From Pedobacter ghigonis (lineage in GTDB: Bacteria > Bacteroidota > Bacteroidia > Sphingobacteriales > Sphingobacteriaceae), in NCBI RefSeq assembly GCF_903166585.1, contig NZ_CAESCM010000018.1, forward strand, positions 42,641-106,640: DNA of 64,000 bases, in the 5' to 3' direction. The notes under the pieces were generated by a model, which was given only the letters and a program-made list of their open reading frames with translations, was not told the origin of the DNA and did no database searches. The translations under genes and the position numbers were made by a program. Shown here in pieces: positions 50,035 to 59,792 of this stretch; the first letter of the stretch is position 1, and each line of letters starts with the position of its first letter.

Positions 50035-51810
50035 ATGACTTTTGTAGAAAAACTACAGGCCTTACGCACCTTAATGGCCGAACAAAAAATAGATGCTTAT
50101 ATCATTACCGCCGCCGATCCGCACATTAGTGAATACCTGCCCGCACATTATAAGGCGATCCCTTTTGCAAGCGGTTTTACAGGCTCGGCCGGAACTTTGG
50201 TGATTACACAAGATTTTGCCGGTCTTTGGACCGATTCGAGGTATTTTACACAAGCCGAAACACAATTATTGGGTTCTGGTTACGAATTGGTGAAGCTAAA
50301 AATACCGCATACTCCTGAGTATATTGAGTGGCTAACCGAAGTTATGCCTAAAAATGCAACTGTTGCTTTCAATTATCAGCTCATTTCAATATCGCTGGCA
50401 CTAGAAATACAGGCTAATTTCGAAAAGCATCAAATCAATACCTTAAATGCCGATCTATTAAGCGGTATTTGGTTTGACAGACCAGCACTTCCGACCGAAA
50501 AAGCGTTTCTGATTGAAGATAAAGATGCCGGTTTACCCATCGCTGCAAAACTTGCACAGGTAAAAGCACAGTTAGCAACTAATGATGCCGACAGCCATTT
50601 AATTTCTTCGCTCGATGATATCGCCTGGCTTTTTAATATCAGGGGAAAAGATGTTGATTATAATCCTGTAGCCTTAAGCTTTGCTTTAATTACCCCCGGC
50701 GCAGTGAAACTCTTTATTGATGCTGAAAAGCTATCAGAAAGCGATGCTGATACCTTAAAACAGCAAGGTGTAACACTTTATCCTTACAACGCTATCACTG
50801 AGGCTTTAAAAACGCTATCGGCCGATGCATCGGTTTTTATCGATTTTAAACGCAACTGTTTTGGCATGTATCAACTGCTGCCTGCTACTGTTAAAGTAAT
50901 TTCGGGTACCAATCCAAGTACGCACTTAAAAAGTTTAAAGAACGAAACTGAGGTTAATCACATCCGTAAGGCTATGGTACAAGATGGAGTGGCCATGACC
51001 AGATTTTTTAAATGGATGGAAGAAAGGCTGGGGGAGGAGCAGATTACGGAATGGTCGGCAGCAGAGAAACTGGCTACTTTCAGGGCCGAGCAGCTCGGTT
51101 TCGCTGGCTTAAGTTTTAATACCATTGCCGGCTTTAATGCCAATGGGGCTTTGCCGCATTATAGTGTAAGTTTGGAGAGTAGTCTCGAAATACAGCCAAA
51201 TGGTTTGTTTCTGGTCGATTCGGGAGGGCAATACTTATATGGTACAACCGATATTACCCGGGTAATGCCTATGGCAAATTATTCAGCGCAGCAAGCCGAC
51301 GATTATACTTTGGTATTAAAAGGATTGATTGAGGGATCGAAACTAATTTTTCCGGAGGGTACGAAGGGGTATCAGATCGATTCGATTTGCCGAAAACCTT
51401 TGTGGGAACATACCATTAACTTTGGTCATGGCACAGGCCACGGTATTGGCTTTTTCCTTAACGTACACGAAGGACCTCAGAATATTAGCCCTGCCAATGT
51501 TGATGTGGCCTTTAAACCGGGCATGGTAACCTCCATTGAGCCGGGGATTTATAGGCCGGGCGAACATGGGGTAAGGATCGAAAACCTGGTATTGTGCATT
51601 AACCACAACAATAGTGCTTTTGGTAATTTCCTAAGTTTCGAAACGCTTACTTTGTGTTATATCGATACCCGGATCATTAATAAAACGCTTTTAGAGGCCA
51701 ATCAGCTTCGCTGGTTAAACGACTACAATAGCAAGGTGTTTCATCAGCTTCAACCACACCTTACAACTGGAGAAGCAAACTGGCTAAAAGAGAAATGCCG
51801 GCCGATATAG
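50035..51810 (+). CDS. Xaa-Pro aminopeptidase (aminopeptidase P, long form)
   Basis: A 591-aa cytoplasmic peptidase of family M24B that removes N-terminal residues preceding proline. It has the three-domain plan of the long aminopeptidase P type: two creatinase-like N-terminal domains (MTFVEKLQALRTLMAEQKIDAYIIT ... GTLVITQDFAGLWTDSRYF) and a C-terminal pita-bread domain with metal ligands in FLVDSGGQYLYGTTDITRV (two Asp), HGTGHGIGFFLNVHEGP (His), SIEPGIYRPGEHGVRIEN (two Glu). With a second such enzyme and a hydroxyproline operon nearby, it may help use proline-rich peptides. Confidence 0.93.
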   Translation: MTFVEKLQALRTLMAEQKIDAYIITAADPHISEYLPAHYKAIPFASGFTGSAGTLVITQDFAGLWTDSRYFTQAETQLLGSGYELVKLKIPHTPEYIEWLTEVMPKNATVAFNYQLISISLALEIQANFEKHQINTLNADLLSGIWFDRPALPTEKAFLIEDKDAGLPIAAKLAQVKAQLATNDADSHLISSLDDIAWLFNIRGKDVDYNPVALSFALITPGAVKLFIDAEKLSESDADTLKQQGVTLYPYNAITEALKTLSADASVFIDFKRNCFGMYQLLPATVKVISGTNPSTHLKSLKNETEVNHIRKAMVQDGVAMTRFFKWMEERLGEEQITEWSAAEKLATFRAEQLGFAGLSFNTIAGFNANGALPHYSVSLESSLEIQPNGLFLVDSGGQYLYGTTDITRVMPMANYSAQQADDYTLVLKGLIEGSKLIFPEGTKGYQIDSICRKPLWEHTINFGHGTGHGIGFFLNVHEGPQNISPANVDVAFKPGMVTSIEPGIYRPGEHGVRIENLVLCINHNNSAFGNFLSFETLTLCYIDTRIINKTLLEANQLRWLNDYNSKVFHQLQPHLTTGEANWLKEKCRPI

Positions 51811-51832
51811 TTATTCATAATCTTTGATATTC

Positions 51833-51872
51833 AAAAAGCAGCGCCCCATTTACCTTAGGACGCTGCTTTTTT
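51833..51872 (+). terminator. Terminator after the first aminopeptidase P gene
   Basis: AAAAAGCAGCG / CGCTGCTTTTT stem with a 17-nt loop and T run. Confidence 0.88.
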
Positions 51873-52043
51873 GCATTATATGATGTGCAGTTTGCTAACT
51901 GACTTGAATAAAACACAGGCTTAGCCAAACTTGCCATAAATGCACCAATTCTTTACCGATTTTGCGCTATTTCTACAGATGGTATGCGCTTTATTTTTTT
52001 AAATATATTTTTGGATAAAACGTCATAAATACGTTTTTTCATC

Positions 52044-54806
52044 ATGATGAATATAAAACCAACAAAAAGATCTGCTGTAATAGCTTTTAAAGCAATATTT
52101 TGCTTAGCCTTATCTCTACTACACATTCAGGTAACTTTAGCTCAATCTCCATGGATTGCATTAGGTAAAAAGCCATCCACACTGGGTTTAGCAAAAGGTT
52201 TCTCGCAGTTTGATGCAGGTCCGTTTAAACTCAAACTGGTTAAAGCATCGCAAACGGTAGCGGGTTTACAGCCTAAAATGGTTGAAGGTTTCGATTTTGT
52301 GCCCAGCGACAGTCTAAAAGTACGCAGTTCGGATGGTTTGTACCATTTGGGAGATATTAACCTGAAACTACGTAGCACCGGCAATGAAACCTGGACAAGC
52401 TATAGCACTGCAGCCAAAAGAGCTGAGGTTAAAAGTATCGCTGCAGGTAAAAATGTGCTCTCAGCTGCCGATCTTGCTGCCACACTGCCTGCCGATATTC
52501 CCCTGCAAATTATCCGTAGCTGGGAAATGCAGCAAGGTAAATTAGTGCTTCGTTTCGAACTAAAGAACAAAAGCAGTAAAACAGTAGAAATTGGCGCATT
52601 GGGCATCCCGATGATTTTTGATAACATTTTAGAAGGCAGGACCCTGGAGCAAACCCATGCCAAAAATGTGTTTTACGATCCTTACATCGGTCAGGATGCA
52701 GGCTATTTACAGGTAACACGTTTAAGCGGTCAGGCACCTTCGCTAATTGTGGCTCCGCTGGGGCATACCCCTTTCGAAGCATACAACCCGCTAAACGACG
52801 ATCGCACACCCCGTGGAATTGCTTTTGAGGGCTTTTACGAGTGGATGGTGCACAGTAAAGCCTATGCCGAAAACGAATGGAAAAGCGCCGAACAATGGAA
52901 TAAACCTACCAGTGCGTTTTTAAAACCGGGCCAAAGTAAAAGTTATGCACTTCTGTTTATCTTATCGGGTACAGCAAAAAATACAGAAAGCAAGCTGATT
53001 GAAAATAAAAGACCGGTGGCCATATCGGTACCGGGTTATGTATTGCCAAAAGATGTAGACGCTAAATTATTTATCAATTATGCTAAAAAAATTAAATCGC
53101 TTAGCGTACAACCCGAAAATGCCTTAACTATAAATGCCACAGGTGTAACCAAAAATGGCTGGAAAAGCTATTCCGTAAAAGCCAATACCTGGGGAAGAGC
53201 GCGTTTATCGATTGTTTACGAAGATGGCCTCGAGCAAACCATTAACTATAAAGTAATTGAGCCCGAAAATGAGGTGATTGCCAGTTATGGTCACTTTTTA
53301 ACCACCAAACAATGGTTCAATCAGCCCGATCCTATCTTTAAAAGAAGCCCTTCGGCGATTACCTACGATTACGAAAAACAACAACAGGTAACGCAGGATA
53401 ATCGCGCCTGGATTGCCGGTTTAAGTGATGAGGGTGGCGCGGGTTCGTGGCTGGGTGCCATGATGAAACAACTGGTGCATCCCGAAAAAGAAGAAGTAGC
53501 TAAACTGAAACAGTTTGTAGATACGGTAATGTTTGGCCATATACAGCTGAAAGATGGTCCTCAGAAATACGGAGTGAAAAAAAGCTTGTTTTATTATGCG
53601 CCTGATTCGTTGCCTAAAGGTACTTACGCAGAAAACATAAACTTTAAAACCTGGTCGGCATGGCCTAAAAAAGAAGCCGATAACCTTGGCCGTTCTTACA
53701 ACTATCCGCATGTGGCTGCCGCGCATTGGATAATGTACCGTTTGGCTCGTAATTACACGGGACTGGTAGAAGAGGGGAGTTGGAAACAACACCTCATTAA
53801 TGCCGCCGAAACGGGGATGGCCATGGTTAACATTGCACCTTACTATGCACAGTTTGGACAAATGGAAGGCACTATCTTTTACCTCATCTTAACTGACCTT
53901 AAAAATGAGGGCTTGACAGAAGAGGCAACCAGACTGGAGAACGAAATGAAAAAGCGTGCCAACCACTGGCGCTCATTGCAATATCCCTTTGGTAGTGAAA
54001 TGCCTTGGGACTCTACAGGTCAAGAAGAAGTTTATGTATGGTCGAACTATTTTGGCTATGCTGATAAAGCCAATGTTACCCTAAATGCCATACTGGCTTA
54101 CATGCCTGTGTTGCCACATTGGGCCTACAATGGTAATGCCCGCCGTTACTGGGATTTCTTGTATGGCGGTAAACTTACGCGTGTAGAACGCATGATTCAC
54201 CATTACGGATCGGGCCTGAATGCCATACCGGTACTGATGGATTACCGTAAAAACCCTGATGATTTTTATCTGCTGCGTGCCGGATACGGTGGTTTAATGG
54301 GGACCATTTCGAACATTACACAAGATGGTTTTGCACCGGCTGCCTTTCATGCTTATCCTTCTACTTTAAAGAACGATGGTATTACCGGCGATTATGGATC
54401 GGGATTTTTTGGTTATGCGGTTAATACCTCGGCTTACGTAATTAAACACCCTGAGTTCGGTTGGCTGGCCTTCGGTGGTAACTTAAAGGAAGCAGGTGCT
54501 ACCGTTAGCGTTAAATTAACCACTGCAGCAAAATCGGCGGTGTACATTGCTGCTGCAGGCCTTTACATTACGCTCGATGCAGGTATGATAGATGAACTTA
54601 CTTATAATAACCAAAGCGGCGAAATTAAGCTGAAACTAAATGCAGCAAATGCTTATACACCTGCTGCACTGCTCAGGTTATCGCAATCGGTAAAGCCTAA
54701 AGATGGTGCCGTTTATACCCTAAAAGACTATACGGTTAATGAAAGAGGTGCTTATCAAATTCAACTGGAAAAAGATAAACCTACAGAGATAACCATTAGA
54801 AGATAA
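52044..54806 (+). CDS. DUF5695-type exported protein, 920 aa
   Basis: A large exported protein (signal region VIAFKAIFCLALSLLHIQVTLAQ). The sequence resembles the DUF5695 family of Bacteroidota: an N-terminal beta-sandwich-rich half (FDAGPFKLKLVKASQTV; NETWTSYSTAAKRAE) and a C-terminal half with helical, Trp/Tyr-rich segments that look like an (alpha/alpha) barrel (YNYPHVAAAHWIMYRLARNYTGL; EEVYVWSNYFGYADKANVTLNAILAYMPVLPHWAYNGNARRYWDF). The overall look suggests a carbohydrate-active enzyme, but catalytic residues cannot be named. It stands alone between two terminators. Confidence 0.7.
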   Translation: MMNIKPTKRSAVIAFKAIFCLALSLLHIQVTLAQSPWIALGKKPSTLGLAKGFSQFDAGPFKLKLVKASQTVAGLQPKMVEGFDFVPSDSLKVRSSDGLYHLGDINLKLRSTGNETWTSYSTAAKRAEVKSIAAGKNVLSAADLAATLPADIPLQIIRSWEMQQGKLVLRFELKNKSSKTVEIGALGIPMIFDNILEGRTLEQTHAKNVFYDPYIGQDAGYLQVTRLSGQAPSLIVAPLGHTPFEAYNPLNDDRTPRGIAFEGFYEWMVHSKAYAENEWKSAEQWNKPTSAFLKPGQSKSYALLFILSGTAKNTESKLIENKRPVAISVPGYVLPKDVDAKLFINYAKKIKSLSVQPENALTINATGVTKNGWKSYSVKANTWGRARLSIVYEDGLEQTINYKVIEPENEVIASYGHFLTTKQWFNQPDPIFKRSPSAITYDYEKQQQVTQDNRAWIAGLSDEGGAGSWLGAMMKQLVHPEKEEVAKLKQFVDTVMFGHIQLKDGPQKYGVKKSLFYYAPDSLPKGTYAENINFKTWSAWPKKEADNLGRSYNYPHVAAAHWIMYRLARNYTGLVEEGSWKQHLINAAETGMAMVNIAPYYAQFGQMEGTIFYLILTDLKNEGLTEEATRLENEMKKRANHWRSLQYPFGSEMPWDSTGQEEVYVWSNYFGYADKANVTLNAILAYMPVLPHWAYNGNARRYWDFLYGGKLTRVERMIHHYGSGLNAIPVLMDYRKNPDDFYLLRAGYGGLMGTISNITQDGFAPAAFHAYPSTLKNDGITGDYGSGFFGYAVNTSAYVIKHPEFGWLAFGGNLKEAGATVSVKLTTAAKSAVYIAAAGLYITLDAGMIDELTYNNQSGEIKLKLNAANAYTPAALLRLSQSVKPKDGAVYTLKDYTVNERGAYQIQLEKDKPTEITIRR

Positions 54807-54827
54807 TACCAATTTCTCAACTCTCGG

Positions 54828-54864
54828 AGCCCTGTAAATAATTGTTTACGGGGCTTTCTTTTTT
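54828..54864 (+). terminator. Terminator after the DUF5695-type gene
   Basis: AGCCCTGTAAA / TTTACGGGGCT stem (one wobble), 6-nt loop, T-rich tail. Confidence 0.88.
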
Positions 54865-55323
54865 CATTTTGTTTTTATAATCAATATTTTGTTAGGGCTA
54901 ATTCTAGTTTTAATTAATCTGTTTTATGATATTCTTTTATTAAACAATGTTATAAGAATTTAATTTTCAGCCTTATTGTTGATATATCTGGCCACAATCT
55001 GGGTAAGATAAGCTTTTAAAATGCTCAAATCACTTGTATCAATACTTTATTTTATAGGCTTAAATTTTTGATTATAAAATGAATATTTATTTTAAAGATA
55101 ATATTGTACAATAACGCTAACCTGATCCGTAATTTAACAAACCGATTGTTTGTCATTGCTGTGCAGATTTTGCTGCTATTTTTCGCTTAAAAGAAATTAA
55201 TTGTGATTTTTACATCCAAAATCTAGCTTATAATTTGCAGATACCGCCCATATTTTAGCCATTCAATTGTTAAGTTGTTTGAATGAAAATTGCATTTGGG
55301 ATATTTGCCTAACAACAAAAAAT
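54865..55323. other. AT-rich spacer upstream of the second aminopeptidase P gene
   Basis: No ORF. It contains a perfect 12-bp palindrome TATTGTACAATA (55102-55113), a possible operator, and TATAATTTG (55229-55237), a near match to the TAnnTTTG promoter box about 87 bp before the ATG. Nothing else is supported. Confidence 0.4.
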
Positions 55324-56721
55324 ATGTTTCAAAAGGAAGTTTACCTCCAACGGAGAGCAGCATTAAAATCAAAAGTAAATTCGGGTATTTTACTCTTTAT
55401 GGGTAATGAAGATAGCCCGATGAATTATAAAGACAATACCTACCACTTTAGGCAAGACAGTACTTTTTTATATTATTTCGGTATAAACGAACCTTTATTG
55501 GGTGCGGTTATCGACCTCGATGCCGATAAAACCATTTTGTTTGGTAACGAAATGGGGATTGATGATATTGTTTGGATGGGCAGGCAGAAAACCCTGAAAG
55601 AAAAGAGCGTCGATTCGGGTTTAACCGAAGTACAGCCACTCGATAAGCTGGATGATTATCTTCAAAAAGCTGTCGAAAAAAAACAGCAGGTACATTTCTT
55701 ACCACCTTACCGTGCCGACAATAAAATTAAACTCAGCCATTGGTTAAACATTCCAATCGGCCAGTTAAAAGAGCAGGCATCATTAAGTTTTATTAAAGCG
55801 GTTGTTGCGCAACGATCAATTAAAGGGCCTGAAGAAATAGCAGAGTTAAACCATGCGGCAGCTTTATCGGCCGATATTCATTTAATGGTGATGCAGCAGG
55901 CCAGACCAGGTATGTACGAGCGCGAACTTGCCGCAAAAATTGAAGGTGCTGCATTGGCTACAGGTGGAAATATCGCTTATCCGGTTATTTTAACCGTACG
56001 CGGCGAAATTTTGCATAACCATTTTCATGGTAACCAGTTGCAGGATGGTCAAATGGTTTTAAACGATTCGGGTGTAGAAACTGCTTTGGGTTATGCCGGC
56101 GATCTTACCCGTACTTTTCCGGTAGGTAAGAAGTTTACCGCTGAGCAAAAAGATGTGTATGATGTGGTATTGAAGGCTTATACCGATGCCAAAAATATGC
56201 TGGCCCCGGGCGTAAGGTATTTGGATGTGCATTTAACCTCTTGCAGAACATTGGCACAAGGTCTCAAAGACATAGGTTTAATGAAAGGAAACGTTGAAGA
56301 TGCGGTAGCCGCTGGTGCGCATGCCATGTTTTTTCAATGCGGAACAGGTCACATGATGGGGCTCGATGTACACGATATGGAAGACCTGGGCGAACAATAT
56401 GTGGGTTACACAGACGATTTGCTTAAAAACACCACACAATTTGGTTTAAAATCTTTAAGGTTAGGCAAAGCACTCGAAAGCGGCTATGTGTTAACAGTAG
56501 AGCCTGGAGTGTACATTATTCCGGAACTGATAGACCGCTGGAAAGCCGAAAACCAGTTTAGCGAATACATTAATTACGATAAATTAGAACAGTTCAGGCA
56601 TTTTAGCGGTATTAGGGTTGAAGATGATTTCCTGATTACCGACACCGGAAGCACCATGCTGGGTAAACATCTGGCGATTACTACCGATGAAGTGGAGGCT
56701 GTGAGAGGTGAAGCCTACTAG
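55324..56721 (+). CDS. Xaa-Pro aminopeptidase (aminopeptidase P, short form)
   Basis: A 465-aa M24B peptidase from ATG 55324 (MFQKEVYLQRRAALK), preferred over an in-frame TTG 19 codons earlier. The N-terminal domain (GILLFMGNEDSPMNYKDNTYHFRQDSTFLYYFGINEP) is the AMP_N type, and the catalytic domain shows ligands in LNDSGVETALGYAGDLTRTF (two Asp), GTGHMMGLDVHDMED (His), TVEPGVYII (Glu) and IRVEDDFLIT (Glu). Likely a cytoplasmic Xaa-Pro dipeptide/oligopeptide hydrolase; a GC-rich hairpin at 56776-56796 separates it from the M1 peptidase gene. Confidence 0.93.
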   Translation: MFQKEVYLQRRAALKSKVNSGILLFMGNEDSPMNYKDNTYHFRQDSTFLYYFGINEPLLGAVIDLDADKTILFGNEMGIDDIVWMGRQKTLKEKSVDSGLTEVQPLDKLDDYLQKAVEKKQQVHFLPPYRADNKIKLSHWLNIPIGQLKEQASLSFIKAVVAQRSIKGPEEIAELNHAAALSADIHLMVMQQARPGMYERELAAKIEGAALATGGNIAYPVILTVRGEILHNHFHGNQLQDGQMVLNDSGVETALGYAGDLTRTFPVGKKFTAEQKDVYDVVLKAYTDAKNMLAPGVRYLDVHLTSCRTLAQGLKDIGLMKGNVEDAVAAGAHAMFFQCGTGHMMGLDVHDMEDLGEQYVGYTDDLLKNTTQFGLKSLRLGKALESGYVLTVEPGVYIIPELIDRWKAENQFSEYINYDKLEQFRHFSGIRVEDDFLITDTGSTMLGKHLAITTDEVEAVRGEAY

Positions 56722-56877
56722 CGGAGAAGTCGTATTGGGCACAATCCCGCATTAAATAAACCTGATAGAACGGATGCTCCCGGTTTTTACCGGAGCAGGA
56801 GAGATAGCAGGACTGGACTAACCCATGAAACACTGCAATTGCTTTTCAAAATAAATTGGCTGATGCCGGTAAATGAT

Positions 56878-58554
56878 ATGAAAAAAACAACACTTGGCTG
56901 CATAACAATGCTTATGGCTTGTTTTAGTACACAGCTTTTGGCACAAAGCCCCAAAAAGGCTTATACATTGGCCGATACCCTACGAGGCAGTTTAAATGCC
57001 GAGCGTACCTGGTGGGATGTGCAACGTTACGAACTTTCTGTAACACCCGATTATAACGGTAAAAGCATTAGCGGTTCGAACAAAATTGTATACAAGGTGG
57101 TAAAACCCAACAATGGTAAAACCCGTATGCAGATCGATTTGCAGGAGCCTTTAATTATTGACAGTGTTTTGTATAACGGAAAAGCACAGCTAAAATTTGA
57201 GCATACCGGAAGCGTTTGGTATGTACATGTTCCTGCGCAAAAATTATCGGTGCTCAATAATGTAGAGTTGTTTTATCACGGCAAGGTACACCAGGCCAAA
57301 AGGGCTCCCTGGGATGGCGGCTTCATATTTACAACCGATTCGCTTTCGCGGCCTTGGATGACGGTTGCCTGCCAGGGGCTGGGTGCTTCGGTTTGGTACC
57401 CCAATAAAGACCACCAGAGCGATGAGCCCGACCGCGGGGCTTCTTTAACCATGACAGTGCCCGATACGCTTGTGGCAGTAGGAAATGGCCGTTTGGTATT
57501 TAAAAAGAATAACGGCAATGGTACTGCAACCTACAAGTATAACGTGCAGAATCCAATCAGCAATTATTGTATCATCCCCTACATTGGCAAGTATGTTAAT
57601 TTTAAAGAAAAATATGCCGGCGAAAAAGGTGCACTTGATGTAAATTACTGGGTGCTGGATTACAATTATCCTAAAGCCAAAACCTACATGCCCGATCAGG
57701 TTCATAAAATGATGAAAAGCCTGGAGTACTGGTTTGGACCATATCCTTTTTACGAGGATGGCTACCAGTTAATTGATGCTTCGCATACCGGAATGGAGCA
57801 CCAATCGGCCGTTTCTTATGGCAACCGCTATAAATTTGGTTACATGGGGCGCGATATGTCGGGCAATGGCTGGGGATTGAAATGGGATTTTATCATCATT
57901 CACGAAAGCGGTCACGAGTGGTTTGGAAACAACATTACTACCAACGATTTGGCTGATATGTGGGTACATGAAGGCTTTACCAATTATAGCGAAACCCTGT
58001 TTGTTGATTATATCTTTGGCAATAAAGCCGGTAACGAATACAATTTCGGAATTAGAAAAGGCATTCGCAACGATAGCCCCATTATTCCGGCTTACGGGGT
58101 AAACGCCCAAGGCAGTGGCGATATGTATCCTAAAGGCGGTAATATGCTGCACGCCATCAGACACAGTTTAAATAACGATGCCCTTTTCAGGTCGGTTTTA
58201 CGCGGACTTAACCAAACCTTTTACCACAAAACCGTTACTACAAGCCAGATAGAAAACTATATTTCTAAAAAAACAGGGTTTAACTATGCCAAAGTTTTTG
58301 ACCAATACCTGCGCACTACACAAGTGCCAACCTTTGAGTATTATGTTGAAAAAGGCAAGGCTTTTTATCGTTACAGCAATTGTGTAAAGGGCTTTAACCT
58401 GCCTTTATCGTTAAGCAAAGCGGGTGTTAAAACCTTAAAAATTATCCCTTCCCAAAGCTGGCAGCAAGTTGCCCTGGCTAAAGGTCAGGAAGCGTTGTTT
58501 GCCAAAACCGGTATCGAATTTATGTATTATCTCGATGTAAAAAACACGAAGTAA
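56878..58554 (+). CDS. M1-family metallopeptidase (exported)
   Basis: A 558-aa exported zinc peptidase from ATG 56878 (signal MKKTTLGCITMLMACFSTQLLAQ). The N-terminal beta domain binds the peptide N-terminus region, with GMEHQSAVSYGN corresponding to the GxMEN exopeptidase motif of M1 enzymes. HESGHEWFGNN provides two Zn His and the catalytic Glu, and WVHEGFTNYSE holds the third ligand Glu 18 residues later. It is shorter than classic aminopeptidase N (no full C-terminal domain). Likely releases amino acids from peptides in the periplasm or outside the cell. A terminator follows. Confidence 0.92.
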   Translation: MKKTTLGCITMLMACFSTQLLAQSPKKAYTLADTLRGSLNAERTWWDVQRYELSVTPDYNGKSISGSNKIVYKVVKPNNGKTRMQIDLQEPLIIDSVLYNGKAQLKFEHTGSVWYVHVPAQKLSVLNNVELFYHGKVHQAKRAPWDGGFIFTTDSLSRPWMTVACQGLGASVWYPNKDHQSDEPDRGASLTMTVPDTLVAVGNGRLVFKKNNGNGTATYKYNVQNPISNYCIIPYIGKYVNFKEKYAGEKGALDVNYWVLDYNYPKAKTYMPDQVHKMMKSLEYWFGPYPFYEDGYQLIDASHTGMEHQSAVSYGNRYKFGYMGRDMSGNGWGLKWDFIIIHESGHEWFGNNITTNDLADMWVHEGFTNYSETLFVDYIFGNKAGNEYNFGIRKGIRNDSPIIPAYGVNAQGSGDMYPKGGNMLHAIRHSLNNDALFRSVLRGLNQTFYHKTVTTSQIENYISKKTGFNYAKVFDQYLRTTQVPTFEYYVEKGKAFYRYSNCVKGFNLPLSLSKAGVKTLKIIPSQSWQQVALAKGQEALFAKTGIEFMYYLDVKNTK

Positions 58555-58581
58555 TTTTAAAACCAGCTGCAGTTAAGATTT

Positions 58582-58613
58582 AATGGCATTCTTTTTTAAG
58601 GATGCCATTTTTT
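58582..58613 (+). terminator. Terminator after the M1 peptidase gene
   Basis: AATGGCATTCTT / AAGGATGCCATT stem with 4-nt T loop, then six T. Confidence 0.88.
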
Positions 58614-58751
58614 GTGTCATCAGGTTTTGCTGATGCGCTTGCGTTTGTTACTGCTCACAACTGATCCAAATTGCATATTTATAGCCAATATTGGTTAAAA
58701 TCCAATAATACGGGCGCAGCACGATCAAGTACCTTTGAATGTTGTTTAATA

Positions 58752-58808
58752 GGTTAATTATTGAAAATAACTTAACCAATGTTTAGCGATTTTAAACTTT
58801 AAAGTTTA
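58752..58808 (+). promoter_or_regulatory. Two operator-like inverted repeats before the hydroxyproline operon
   Basis: GGTTAA (58752-58757) is mirrored by TTAACC (58772-58777), with TATT/AATA inside. Then TAAACTTTAAAGTTTA (58793-58808) is a perfect 16-bp palindrome. Both lie 50-110 bp upstream of the first gene and are plausible binding sites for an unlinked regulator. The rest of the 58614-58859 spacer holds no ORF. Confidence 0.5.
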
Positions 58809-58859
58809 CAGGCAACCGCTAATTTTTTAAATCTTAATTATTAAAAACATAATAGTACA

Positions 58860-59777
58860 ATGAGTATCAAATGGACAGGGGTTTTCCCAGCTGTAACTAC
58901 AAAATTCACAGCAAACGACGAATTAGATTTTCCGGCCTTCGATTTAAATATTGAAGCACAATTAGAAGCAGGTGCTGAGGGAATTATTTTAGGCGGATCG
59001 CTTGGCGAAGCCAGTGTATTAAGCGATGAAGAGAAATTCGGATTGTTATCGCATACCTTAACATTGGTAAACGGTCGTGTACCTGTTTTATTGAACATTG
59101 CCGAGGCTACCACAAAAAAAGCAATTGAAGTAGCTAAAAAAGCCGAATCGCTGGGTGCACAAGGTTTAATGTTGCTGCCGCCAATGCGCTACAACGCTGC
59201 ACCTGATGAAACTTTAGCCTTTTTTGGCGCGATAGCCGAAAGCACCAGCCTGCCAATTATGATTTATAACAACCCGGTTGATTATAAGATTGAAGTAACC
59301 TTAGATATGTTTGAGGTGTTAACCAAATACGATAATATTCAGGCGATTAAAGAATCGACCAGAGATGTATCTAACGTAACCCGTTTAATTAACCGCTTTG
59401 GCGATCGCTTTAAAATTTTTACCGGGGTAGATCCGCTGGCAATGGAAAGTATTGTAATGGGTGCACACGGTTGGGTTGCTGGTTTGGTTGATGCTTTTCC
59501 GAGAGAAACAGTTGCAATTTTCAGGTTGATTAAAGAAAACCGCATTGCTGAAGCTTTAACCATTTACCGTTGGTTTTTACCCGTACTTGAGCTGGATATC
59601 CATGCTAAACTGGTACAATACATTAAACTGGCCGAAGTGGCTACCGGTTTGGGAACTGAAGCGGTTAGAGCACCACGTTTACCAATCAGCGGTGCAGAAA
59701 GAGAAAAAGTACTTAAAATTATTAATGATGCATTAGCTGTTCGTCCGGTATTACCTGCAGGTAGCTGGGGCAAATAG
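58860..59777 (+). CDS. Dihydrodipicolinate synthase-family lyase (likely pyrroline-4-hydroxy-2-carboxylate deaminase)
   Basis: A 305-aa TIM-barrel aldolase-type enzyme. Family features: KWTGVFPAVTTKFTANDELDF at the start, GAEGIILGGSLGEASVL (GGSxGE loop), MIYNNPVDYKI (Tyr), and IQAIKESTRDVSN with the Schiff-base Lys. In hydroxyproline operons this family member deaminates 1-pyrroline-4-hydroxy-2-carboxylate to 2-oxoglutarate semialdehyde, and the next three genes supply the rest of that route. By sequence alone it could be another N-acetylneuraminate/DHDPS-like lyase; gene context decides. Confidence 0.9.
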   Translation: MSIKWTGVFPAVTTKFTANDELDFPAFDLNIEAQLEAGAEGIILGGSLGEASVLSDEEKFGLLSHTLTLVNGRVPVLLNIAEATTKKAIEVAKKAESLGAQGLMLLPPMRYNAAPDETLAFFGAIAESTSLPIMIYNNPVDYKIEVTLDMFEVLTKYDNIQAIKESTRDVSNVTRLINRFGDRFKIFTGVDPLAMESIVMGAHGWVAGLVDAFPRETVAIFRLIKENRIAEALTIYRWFLPVLELDIHAKLVQYIKLAEVATGLGTEAVRAPRLPISGAEREKVLKIINDALAVRPVLPAGSWGK

Positions 59778-59792
59778 TTTGAATAACCAGAT

